A program made the position numbers and the translations under genes. The notes beneath the pieces are model-generated. The model was given only the letters and a program-made list of their open reading frames with translations, was not told the origin of the DNA and searched no databases. Positions 1-5,462 of a DNA stretch of 10,171 nucleotides are shown here, piece after piece (position 1 is the stretch's first letter; each line of letters opens with the position of its first letter). This stretch comes from Spirochaetales bacterium (GTDB taxonomy: Bacteria > Spirochaetota > Spirochaetia > Sphaerochaetales > Sphaerochaetaceae): the NCBI GenBank assembly GCA_017475725.1, contig JAFVFA010000235.1:1-10171 (forward strand). The letters are read 5' to 3'.

Positions 1-290
1 ATAGTGGAAAAACAGCAAAGAACTTCACACCAGACCATCTTCCAAAAGAGGAGAGGGTGAACCTGGAATCTGTTTGCGACAGATACCTCTCAGATGTGAT
101 CGAGATGGTGGGTCCGCATGCGCTCATAGGAATAGGGAAGTACGCAGAGGCAAAGCTCTTGTCTGTGAACGGTGATGCGGACAGGATCATATCCTCAATA
201 ATCCATCCGAGCCCGGGCAACCCACAGGCCAATGTGGATTGGAACGGCAAGACAGAGGCAAGGATGAAGGAGCTTGGGCTATGGAGCTGA
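1..290 (+). CDS. SMUG1-type uracil-DNA glycosylase, C-terminal part (5' end outside window)
   Basis: This is the 3' end of a gene open from the window edge; codons run in frame from base 3 to the TGA at 288-290, giving about 95 residues. The visible protein starts SGKTAKNFTPDHLP, continues through a helix-rich stretch containing VIGIGKYAE-like residues (here ALIGIGKYAEAKL), and then has HPSPGNPQAN. These match the C-terminal part of the SMUG1 branch of the uracil-DNA glycosylase superfamily, where the HPSP-x-NP-x-AN motif carries the conserved histidine and the loop that enters the DNA. The family removes uracil and some oxidised pyrimidines from DNA to begin base excision repair. The catalytic N-terminal motif lies upstream and cannot be checked. 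A GTG at 57 could look like a start, but the homology-like sequence continues upstream of it, so it is internal. The end overlaps ispE by 10 bp, suggesting co-transcription. The family call rests on remembered motifs. Confidence 0.8.
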   Translation, partial: SGKTAKNFTPDHLPKEERVNLESVCDRYLSDVIEMVGPHALIGIGKYAEAKLLSVNGDADRIISSIIHPSPGNPQANVDWNGKTEARMKELGLWS

Positions 291-1075
291 TTGCCCCTGC
301 AAAGGTCAACTGGCATCTTGCCGTGGGACGGAGAAGGCCGGACGGTTACCATCCGATTGCCTCCATATTCCAGACCTGCTCACTGTCTGACAGGCTTCAT
401 GTGGAGATCGGGGAGGGCCCGTTCTCCGTAGATGTGAGGGGCCTTGAGGGCCTTTGCCCAAAGGGGAAGTCTACCTTGGAAAAGGCCGCAAACCTCTGGC
501 ATGAGCGGATGGGTTTTGACCGTTCCATATCAATCCTTGTGGAGAAGAGAATCCCGAGTCAGGCCGGCCTTGGCGGTGGGTCGTCCGATGCAGCGACCCT
601 GCTCAGGTACCTGAACAGTCAGGAGGCTGATCCTCTGGACGTGGAGGACCTGATGAGGATAGGCTTGGATGTCGGTTGCGATGTCCCGTTCTTCATCAGA
701 GGCTGCAGAACCGCTCTGGTCTCAGGTCTTGGGGAGATCGTCAGGCCGATAGAGCCACGGACTGACCTGAAGGGTTTCATCCTCATTCCCGAAGGAGGGA
801 AGACAAGCACAAGGGAGGCCTATGGGGCCCTTGATGGCAGAGCGGTGATTCCTGATCATGACGACCTGGACGATCTGGAGATGATCTATAGACTTCCGGT
901 CAGGGAATGGAGCTTCAGAAACGACTTCGGCATTGTGAACACTAGGCCTGACATTGGGTTGCTTGATGGCGAGAGGCTGATTCTCACGGGAAGCGGGAGC
1001 TGCCATGTCCTTCTCAGCGACAGGGAGGATCTTGAACTGAACGGTGGTCTGAAGGCGGAGAGGGTTACATTCTAA
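281..1075 (+). CDS. ispE: 4-diphosphocytidyl-2-C-methyl-D-erythritol kinase (IspE)
   Basis: This is a GHMP-family kinase that phosphorylates the 2-hydroxyl of CDP-methylerythritol with ATP, a cytoplasmic step of the MEP route to IPP and DMAPP. The protein has 264 residues, slightly shorter than the usual 280-300. It opens with the family signature APAKVNWHL (residues 5-13, conserved Lys8), followed by GRRRPDGYH (16-24). The ATP-binding GHMP motif is IPSQAGLGGGSSDAA (91-105). GCDVPFF (132-138) holds the presumed catalytic Asp134, and LTGSGSCHVL (235-244) is the third glycine motif. I chose the ATG at 281 because IspE proteins start just before APAK and because GAAGGAG at 266-272 lies 8 nt upstream. 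The reading frame is open further upstream to an ATG at 239, which would add 14 unrelated residues. The start lies inside the end of the glycosylase gene, so translation is probably coupled. The stop codon runs into a seven-A tract. Confidence 0.95.
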   Translation: MELIAPAKVNWHLAVGRRRPDGYHPIASIFQTCSLSDRLHVEIGEGPFSVDVRGLEGLCPKGKSTLEKAANLWHERMGFDRSISILVEKRIPSQAGLGGGSSDAATLLRYLNSQEADPLDVEDLMRIGLDVGCDVPFFIRGCRTALVSGLGEIVRPIEPRTDLKGFILIPEGGKTSTREAYGALDGRAVIPDHDDLDDLEMIYRLPVREWSFRNDFGIVNTRPDIGLLDGERLILTGSGSCHVLLSDREDLELNGGLKAERVTF

Positions 1076-1080
1076 AAAAA
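1074..1080 (-). terminator. U-tract following tRNA-Gln
   Basis: Seven consecutive T on the minus strand begin 3 bp after the discriminator base. No separate hairpin exists; the T arm and acceptor stem of the tRNA would have to provide the structure. The tract overlaps the TAA stop of ispE on the other strand. It is offered as a possible tRNA terminator only. Confidence 0.35.
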
Positions 1081-1082
1081 TG

Positions 1083-1154
1083 CAGGCCGTGGTAGAATCG
1101 AACTACCATAACCGGAGCCAAAACCCGGTGCCCTAACCATTGGGCTAACGGCCT
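1083..1154 (-). tRNA. tRNA-Gln, anticodon UUG
   Basis: Read on the minus strand, the 72-nt sequence folds into a full cloverleaf. The acceptor stem AGGCCGT/ACGGCCT has 7 pairs, the D stem is GCCC/GGGC, and the anticodon stem CCGGG/TCCGG closes on a G-U pair. The anticodon loop is TTTTGGC with anticodon TTG, and the T arm is GGTAG-TTCGATT-CTACC. The variable loop is four nucleotides. The discriminator base is G and the first pair is the weak A1-U72; both are compatible with glutamine tRNAs. CCA is not encoded (the next bases are CATTT), so a CCA-adding enzyme is required. The gene is convergent with ispE. A run of seven T on the minus strand (1074-1080) follows within 3 bp and may end transcription after the acceptor/T-arm structure. 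Confidence 0.97.
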
Positions 1155-1177
1155 GTGTCGTCCTTGCGGACATCAGA

Positions 1178-1206
1178 ATACTACAATCTGGAAATGGTTA
1201 AGTCAA
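1178..1206 (-). promoter_or_regulatory. Sigma70-type promoter of tRNA-Gln
   Basis: On the minus strand, TTGACT (1201-1206) and TAGTAT (1178-1183) are separated by exactly 17 bp. This places a start near 1171 and leaves a pre-tRNA leader of about 17 nt. The -35 box begins 3 bp after the stop codon of the SIMPL gene, so the tRNA can be transcribed independently of that operon. Immediately downstream, GTCC-GCAA-GGAC (1160-1171) can form a 4-bp stem capped by a GNRA tetraloop in the leader. Confidence 0.7.
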
Positions 1207-1209
1207 TCG

Positions 1210-1953
1210 TCACTTCAGCTCGAAGGTGACGCTGACATCTATGGTCGCAGACAGAAGACCTGTGGGTGTCTGTGTTCCATATGAAGGTGCCGCTGCAGCC
1301 TCCATGGTCATGACCATATCCTCCATATACATGCTCTTGTAGTTTGCGGTCGAGTATGAGACATAGCCCTCGTTGATGGAGAGCGGTCTTGAGACTTCGA
1401 GCCCGGCCTGCTTTGCGTAGAGCTGAGCCTTCTCAAGTGCGTTCTGGTAGGCAAGCTCCCTGGCTGCCTTGCTTGCGACCACCTTCTGGGTCGAGTCGAA
1501 GCTTACGTTGTAGAAAGAGATCCCCGAAAGCTTGTTGCCCAGATCATCGGCCAGAGAGGAGAAGTCCTCGATGTTCTTCATTGTCACGTATACGGTCTGG
1601 CTTACGGATTCACCGGTCTTGATCTGTCTTCCGTTGTCCCAGTAGTAGTCCGAACTGAAGTTGAGTGCCGTGGTCGAGATGTCCTCGTCCTCTATGCCGT
1701 GCTGCTTTAGGATGTCCAGAATCCGGCTCATCTTCTCGTTCGTCCTCTGCTGCGCCTCTCCTGTGGTCTCGGCGCTTTCACTGACGTTTATGCTGAACTT
1801 GACCGTGTCGGCCTCAAGGTAGACGATTCCGTTTCCGGAAACGGAGACAACGGTGGGCTCCTCTTTTCCTGATAGGGTGCTGCATGAAGCAAACAAGGCT
1901 AATACGATAGCTGAAATTAGGATTATGACCAGATTTTTTGACATGTTTCTCAT
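1210..1953 (-). CDS. SIMPL (DUF541) domain lipoprotein
   Basis: This predicted 247-residue exported protein starts MRNMSKN, followed by a hydrophobic segment (about residues 8-20) and LFASC, with Cys24 as the likely lipidated residue. A phenylalanine at -3 is a loose lipobox of the type tolerated in spirochaetes. The mature part begins near residue 33 with VSVSGNGIVYLEADTVKFSINV-like sequence, typical of the start of SIMPL/DUF541 domains. The domain fills the rest, ending in a beta-strand ATIDVSVTFELK. Family members are periplasmic or outer-surface proteins of poorly defined function (oxidative-stress and oligomeric-assembly roles have been reported). I chose the ATG at 1953 because AAGGA lies 7 nt upstream. 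An ATG at 1968 overlaps the stop of the preceding gene as ATGA but has no good ribosome site. The gene is evidently co-transcribed with the FtsH-like ATPase. Confidence 0.85.
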   Translation of the reverse strand: MRNMSKNLVIILISAIVLALFASCSTLSGKEEPTVVSVSGNGIVYLEADTVKFSINVSESAETTGEAQQRTNEKMSRILDILKQHGIEDEDISTTALNFSSDYYWDNGRQIKTGESVSQTVYVTMKNIEDFSSLADDLGNKLSGISFYNVSFDSTQKVVASKAARELAYQNALEKAQLYAKQAGLEVSRPLSINEGYVSYSTANYKSMYMEDMVMTMEAAAAPSYGTQTPTGLLSATIDVSVTFELK

Positions 1954-1964
1954 TTTTACGTCCT

Positions 1965-3161
1965 TCATTTCTTTATTCTGATATTCAGTCTTGCACCGGT
2001 CTTCTGGGCCGCTGCAAGGATGTGCCCCATGGTCAATTCGGAGTTCCCCGCCATCTGGCAAAGCGCCTGAGCCTCGTTCAGGACCGCCTCTATGGCAGCG
2101 CATGAGAGACCATCGAAGGCAGTGACAAGGACATCTGCTGAAAGCTCTCCGGAAAGGTTTCTGCCCTTGGAGTATATCTCAACCAGTCTGGCCCTTGTCC
2201 TTGCGTCCGGGTTCCCTATCGTGAACTTTATGTCAAAACGTCCGGGTCTGACCAGGGCAGGGTCCAGCGATGCATAGGAGTTGGTCGCCGCAATGACCAG
2301 AAGTCCGTTGTTCGCAGTGAAGCCGTCCATCTCGTTCAGCATGGTTGTGATGATCCTGTTGTTCTCCTTGTCTATTCCGGTTCCCGCATAGTTCCTGCGC
2401 TCTCCGATGCTGTCGAACTCGTCAATGAAGACTATGCAGGGTTTGTGCCTCGATGCCTTGTTGAACAGCATCTTTATCTTCCTTGCACCCATGCTCATCA
2501 TAGCACTCTGGAAGTCCGCACCCTTGGTTGCGATGAAGTTCACATCCGTCTCCTGTGCAAGGGCCTTTGCAAAGAGTGTCTTTCCGTTTCCAGGAGGTCC
2601 CTCAAGGATGACACCCTTGACCGGTCTGATGCCTTTTTCCCTGTACTTGGCAGGGTTCTTGAGCACATCAACAAGATACATCATGTCCGCTTTGACATCG
2701 TCCATGCCGGCTATGTCATCGAATCTGACGCCAGTCTTGTGGACGACCTTGAAGGTCTTTCTGCTGTAGTCGACCAGTTTGTAGAGTCCCACGGCCACAG
2801 CTCCGAAGAAGACCACGTCGAAGACGACGTCAAGGATTGTGGACACCGACACGCCATCCTTCTCAGACACCTTTGCCCCTGATTCCAGAAGCCTCTCCTT
2901 CAGTGTGGACGAGTCAGGGTTGTCCGTCACGAAGACGCCTTCGGCTGTTGTGAAGAGGATTCTGTCGTCCTCGATGGTCGCCTCTGTCACAAGGCCGGAG
3001 TCAATGGCTTTCGACAGCTCGCTGTAGGCAACGCGTCCGTCTCTGCCCGCAAACCATGAATCCATGCTGATGATACCAGTGGAGTCCAGTGCCAGAAGTG
3101 CAATTGCCGCAATCAGGATGGCGAAGAACGCCACCTTCAGTGCTCTTTTGTTCTTGTTCAT
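1965..3161 (-). CDS. Membrane-anchored FtsH-like AAA+ ATPase lacking the M41 protease domain
   Basis: This 398-residue protein has FtsH architecture up to the end of the AAA module and then stops. A first membrane segment (about 8-26) is followed by an extracytoplasmic domain (about 40-105) and a second membrane segment (about 106-128). The AAA+ module begins at FDDIAGMDDVKADM (147-160), with Walker A GPPGNGKT (188-195) and Walker B CIVFIDEFD (242-250). Sensor 1 is AATN (291-294), and the second-region-of-homology arginines are R305 and R308 in RPGRFD. Sensor 2-like GLSCAAIEAVLNEA spans 351-364. No HEXXH occurs, and the SIMPL gene overlaps the 3' end, so no protease remnant follows. The pore loop reads DFQSAMMSMG where FtsH has DFVEMFVGMG, losing the aromatic residue. 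ATP hydrolysis looks possible; proteolysis does not. It could be an unfoldase, an adaptor or a partner of the full FtsH. No Shine-Dalgarno precedes the ATG. Confidence 0.88.
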   Translation of the reverse strand: MNKNKRALKVAFFAILIAAIALLALDSTGIISMDSWFAGRDGRVAYSELSKAIDSGLVTEATIEDDRILFTTAEGVFVTDNPDSSTLKERLLESGAKVSEKDGVSVSTILDVVFDVVFFGAVAVGLYKLVDYSRKTFKVVHKTGVRFDDIAGMDDVKADMMYLVDVLKNPAKYREKGIRPVKGVILEGPPGNGKTLFAKALAQETDVNFIATKGADFQSAMMSMGARKIKMLFNKASRHKPCIVFIDEFDSIGERRNYAGTGIDKENNRIITTMLNEMDGFTANNGLLVIAATNSYASLDPALVRPGRFDIKFTIGNPDARTRARLVEIYSKGRNLSGELSADVLVTAFDGLSCAAIEAVLNEAQALCQMAGNSELTMGHILAAAQKTGARLNIRIKK

Positions 3162-3204
3162 GTCATCTATATTAACAAATTAGGTGACAATCGTTTACAC
3201 GGTG

Positions 3205-3233
3205 TGGACAAAAAAAACCTTTTTGTGTAGTAT
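3205..3233 (+). promoter_or_regulatory. Promoter of the rplY-pth-tilS-ftsH operon
   Basis: TGGACA (3205-3210, one mismatch to the -35 consensus) and TAGTAT (3228-3233) are spaced by 17 bp, with an A-rich start to the spacer. The same -10 hexamer and spacing occur at the tRNA-Gln promoter in this window. Transcription would begin near 3240, giving a leader of about 60 nt that carries the whole 5S-like element described next. Confidence 0.65.
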
Positions 3234-3253
3234 TTCCATCGCTGTAAAGCAAA

Positions 3254-3297
3254 TTTGACAATGGTAATTGGCCGTGTGCCAATGAGAGTAGGAGAAA
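3254..3297 (+). promoter_or_regulatory. rplY leader element mimicking 5S rRNA loop E / helix IV (putative bL25 autoregulatory site)
   Basis: AUGGUA (3261-3266) is followed directly by a perfect 6-bp stem ATTGGC/GCCAAT (3267-3272 with 3278-3283, loop CGTGT), and this is followed directly by GAGAGUAGG (3284-3292). In E. coli 5S rRNA, AUGGUA (about 73-78) and GAGAGUAGG (about 98-106) flank helix IV in the same way and form loop E, the bL25 binding site. Outer pairing can continue with A3261-U3289 and C3259-G3291, then tandem G-A pairs (3257/3293, 3258/3292), then U3254-U3256 against the following G/A bases. The Shine-Dalgarno AGGAG (3290-3294) is part of the 3' strand, so bL25 binding would cover it. 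Seen: the sequence and its pairing. Known: bL25 binds loop E, and autogenous control of rplY has been reported in E. coli. Inferred: repression in this organism. Confidence 0.75.
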
Positions 3298-3300
3298 ATC

Positions 3301-3582
3301 ATGGTTACAATCAACGCAACACTCAGAACAGAGGATTTCGGTTCAGCCGGATCCAGAAGACTTGTCCGCGCAGGTAAGCTTCCTGCAGAGATGTACGGAA
3401 AGGATGGCAACATCCACATCGTGCTCGATGCTCACGACTTTGATCTGACACTCAGAAAGCTTGCAGTCGGCAAGGAGTGCGAGATCGTTCTCGACGGAAA
3501 GACCTACAAGTGCATCTTCAAGGCTCTCCAGGAGAACATCATGTACGACACACTCGTACACGCAGATTTCCAGATTGTATGA
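3301..3582 (+). CDS. rplY: 50S ribosomal protein bL25, short form
   Basis: The 93-residue protein is the length of E. coli bL25 (94) and lacks the long C-terminal domain of Ctc/TL5-type proteins. Family features are the opening VTINATLRTEDFGSAGSRRLVRAGKLPAEMYG (residues 2-33), corresponding to the basic RNA-binding part with conserved SRRLR-x-x-x-K-x-PA-x-x-YG. The central ALQENIMYDTLVHADF (74-89) corresponds to the conserved V-Q-x-H-P-x-x-x-x-x-x-H-x-DF region, and the protein ends at HADFQIV. bL25 binds loop E and helix IV of 5S rRNA in the central protuberance of the large subunit. The ATG is preceded by AGGAG (3290-3294) at 6 nt. It is the first gene of an operon-like run; its TGA overlaps the pth start as ATGA. 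The leader contains a likeness of its own rRNA target, so translational feedback is likely. Confidence 0.93.
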   Translation: MVTINATLRTEDFGSAGSRRLVRAGKLPAEMYGKDGNIHIVLDAHDFDLTLRKLAVGKECEIVLDGKTYKCIFKALQENIMYDTLVHADFQIV

Positions 3583-4136
3583 TCGTTGTTCTTGGACTTG
3601 GCAATCCAGGTTCCAGATACGAGCAGACCAGACACAACGTCGGCTTCAGGGCCGTCAGTGAAGCGGCAGCGTTTTTCCAGGTCAAACTGAAGAAACGCTG
3701 TTTTCGTCTGTACAGGCAGGCCAGGGTCAACGGTCAGGCTCTTCTGGTTCAGCCTCTCACCTACATGAACGCCAGCGGAGACATCATGGACAGCTTCTCC
3801 AAGGATGATGACTTTGTCGTCGTCTGCGACAACATGGACCTTGCCGCCGGTGGACTGAGAATCAGAAAAGGTGGAGGGGCCTCAGGGCAGAAGGGACTTG
3901 CAAGCATCTCCGAGAAGTTGGGAAGAAGCGATTTCGTTCGCATCTACATCGGTATCGGACGCCCGGAGGAGGGTGTCTCCGTTCCTGACCATGTCCTTGG
4001 GGTGGATGCCCCCGGAGAGAGGAAGGATGCCGTTGACAAGGCTGTGTCAGACGCTGCGAAGGCCATAGAGAAGTACATCTCCGGTGCCACGGTTGAGGAG
4101 CTTCAGCTTGAATTCAACAGAAAGGGCATTCTCTGA
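3579..4136 (+). CDS. pth: Peptidyl-tRNA hydrolase (Pth)
   Basis: This 185-residue cytoplasmic esterase frees tRNA from peptidyl-tRNA dropped by stalled ribosomes. The signature GLGNPGSRYEQTRHNVGF spans residues 6-23 and includes Asn9 and the catalytic His19. QPLTYMNASG (58-67) and VCDNMDLAAGGLRIRKGGG (82-100, with Asp84) follow the family pattern. The next conserved block, usually GGHNGLKS, reads ASGQKGLASI (101-110). Thus the positions of E. coli His113 and Asn114, which help bind the substrate, are Gln104 and Lys105. The rest of the fold (FVRIYIGIGRP at 119-129, DHVLG at 137-141) is intact, so I treat it as functional. The ATG at 3579 gives the canonical start MIVVLGLGNPG and overlaps the rplY stop by 4 bp, indicating translational coupling. 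An upstream open frame reaching 3477 lies inside rplY and is not used. Confidence 0.95.
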   Translation: MIVVLGLGNPGSRYEQTRHNVGFRAVSEAAAFFQVKLKKRCFRLYRQARVNGQALLVQPLTYMNASGDIMDSFSKDDDFVVVCDNMDLAAGGLRIRKGGGASGQKGLASISEKLGRSDFVRIYIGIGRPEEGVSVPDHVLGVDAPGERKDAVDKAVSDAAKAIEKYISGATVEELQLEFNRKGIL

Positions 4137-5454
4137 GAACATCAATGCAATCCTCGAGAGCAGCGAGAAGGTGGTAGTCGCCTTCTCTGGGGGCTGTGAC
4201 TCCCTTGCCCTGCTTGTCCTGTGCACAAAGGTCCTTGGAAAGGACAGGACCTTCCCAGTCTATGTCAACCACAGACTGAGGGCTGAGGCGGAGCTTGATT
4301 CAGAGATCAGACTGAACAGGGAGAACTGCGAGAGGCTTGGCCTTGACCTTGCTGTCGAATCCCTTGATGAAGGGGAGGTCGAGGGACTCGCCCGGAAAAG
4401 GGGCGGTGGAGTGGAGGAGGCTGCAAGGCTTCTCCGCTACCGGAGACTTGAGAAGGCCAGACTTGAGTTCGGTGCGTCTTTCATCCTTACTGCCCACCAT
4501 AGGCAGGACCAGGTCGAGACCATAATCATGCGTCTGTCCAAAGGGTCCCCTGTGACATCCCTAAAGGGTATCTCCCCCATTGACCGGAGGCGCCATCTGA
4601 TGAGGCCACTTCTGGATCTCTCCCGTGGGGATCTGGAGAGATACCTTGTTGATAATGGATTTCAGTGGAGTACAGATTCGACCAACTCGGATGTCTGTTT
4701 CTCAAGGAACAGCATAAGAAATGATATCATTCCCAGCATTCAGGCTATCTGGCCTGATTATGAAGAGACTGTTTTGAGGATAGGGGAACAGGCTTTCGAC
4801 CTGTGTCAGTTCAATGCTGGGGACATCGGCTCCGTCGTGGACATCTCGGAATTCGATGGAAAGACTGCGGTGCAGAGGACGATCATCCTGTTCTCGATGT
4901 GGGACTGCGTGTTCAATGACAAGGAGCTTCCGTTCTCACTCCTGAGCAGGGTCCTTGAGGCGGTTGAGAAGAAAGGTGATTGCTCCATAGGGTCGAACGG
5001 GGCGATGTTCTCCATCTATCGCGGAAGGCTCTATCTGACCGACCCGTCAGCAGATGAGGAGTTCAGTCTCTTCAGTGCGGATCTGGATCCTGCCGCAGGA
5101 AACAGGATCGGGCTTCCTGACGGACATTTCCTCCTGTCCGGCATGGACCTGGTCTCTGATGACCCACTTGCTATCCGCCTTGACCCGTCAAGTTTCAGTG
5201 GAAGGGTCAGAGTGCGTTTCGCAAGGCCAGGCGACAAGGTCAGGCTGAAGAATGGCGCCAAGATGGTGCTCAGGTTGCTGCAGGACATGAAGATCCCGGC
5301 ACATCTGAGGTGCCGTGTGCCTCTGTTGGAGGACGATGACGGGATCTGTGCGGTGTTCGGAGGCATGTTCGGCGGGCGTGACAGAATTTCCGCTAAGTTT
5401 CACACTTCTCTTGCCCGAAACCATTTTCCTTTATATATTGTCTCTAAAGGTTAA
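4108..5454 (+). CDS. tilS: tRNA(Ile)-lysidine synthetase (TilS)
   Basis: TilS uses ATP and lysine to convert C34 of the CAU-anticodon tRNA-Ile2 to lysidine, so that it reads AUA and accepts isoleucine. With a TTG start the protein has 448 residues, normal for the long TilS form. The PP-loop is SGGCDS at 27-32, followed by VYVNHRLRAE and then ARLLRYRRLEKA. The family motif TAHHRQDQVETIIMRLSKGS comes next, and a substrate-binding middle part follows. The C-terminal TilS domain contains RFARPGDKVRLKNGAK and KIPAHLRCRVPLLED. No ATG is suitably placed. TTG at 4108 has GAGGAG (4095-4100) 7 nt upstream, which is the best ribosome site, and gives a 29-bp overlap with pth. A GTG at 4084 would add 8 residues but lacks an obvious site. 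The C-terminal coding sequence ends 8 bp before ftsH. Confidence 0.93.
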   Translation: MNSTERAFSENINAILESSEKVVVAFSGGCDSLALLVLCTKVLGKDRTFPVYVNHRLRAEAELDSEIRLNRENCERLGLDLAVESLDEGEVEGLARKRGGGVEEAARLLRYRRLEKARLEFGASFILTAHHRQDQVETIIMRLSKGSPVTSLKGISPIDRRRHLMRPLLDLSRGDLERYLVDNGFQWSTDSTNSDVCFSRNSIRNDIIPSIQAIWPDYEETVLRIGEQAFDLCQFNAGDIGSVVDISEFDGKTAVQRTIILFSMWDCVFNDKELPFSLLSRVLEAVEKKGDCSIGSNGAMFSIYRGRLYLTDPSADEEFSLFSADLDPAAGNRIGLPDGHFLLSGMDLVSDDPLAIRLDPSSFSGRVRVRFARPGDKVRLKNGAKMVLRLLQDMKIPAHLRCRVPLLEDDDGICAVFGGMFGGRDRISAKFHTSLARNHFPLYIVSKG

Positions 5455-5462
5455 TCTGAACA

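Noticed and set aside
57..290. GTG at 57 as the start of a small 77-residue protein.
   Set aside because: The same frame is open to the window edge and its upstream residues (SGKTAKNFTPDHLP) match the glycosylase family, so the gene is truncated by the window.
1954..2103. N-terminal extension of the SIMPL gene back to 2103.
   Set aside because: The added residues are the out-of-frame reading of the upstream ATPase gene and would bury the signal peptide; the ATG at 1953 with AAGGA fits the lipoprotein.
2407..2882. Two overlapping plus-strand open frames of 120 and 145 codons.
   Set aside because: They are antisense shadows of the FtsH-like ATPase gene, without ribosome sites or recognisable protein features.
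1965..3161. Treating the FtsH-like ATPase as a pseudogene of ftsH.
   Set aside because: The frame is intact, all ATPase motifs are present, and the SIMPL gene overlaps the 3' end with no M41 remnant, so it looks like a stable gene.
3211..3225. A-tract, CC, T-tract (eight A then five T) in the divergent region as a terminator.
   Set aside because: The stem would be only A-T pairs with a 2-nt loop, which is not stable, and no converging transcript needs to end there.
3255..3260. Perfect TTGACA hexamer before rplY as a -35 box.
   Set aside because: No -10-like sequence lies 16-18 bp downstream (the site reads GCCAAT), and these bases fall in the 5S-like leader element. The TGGACA/TAGTAT pair further upstream is a better promoter.
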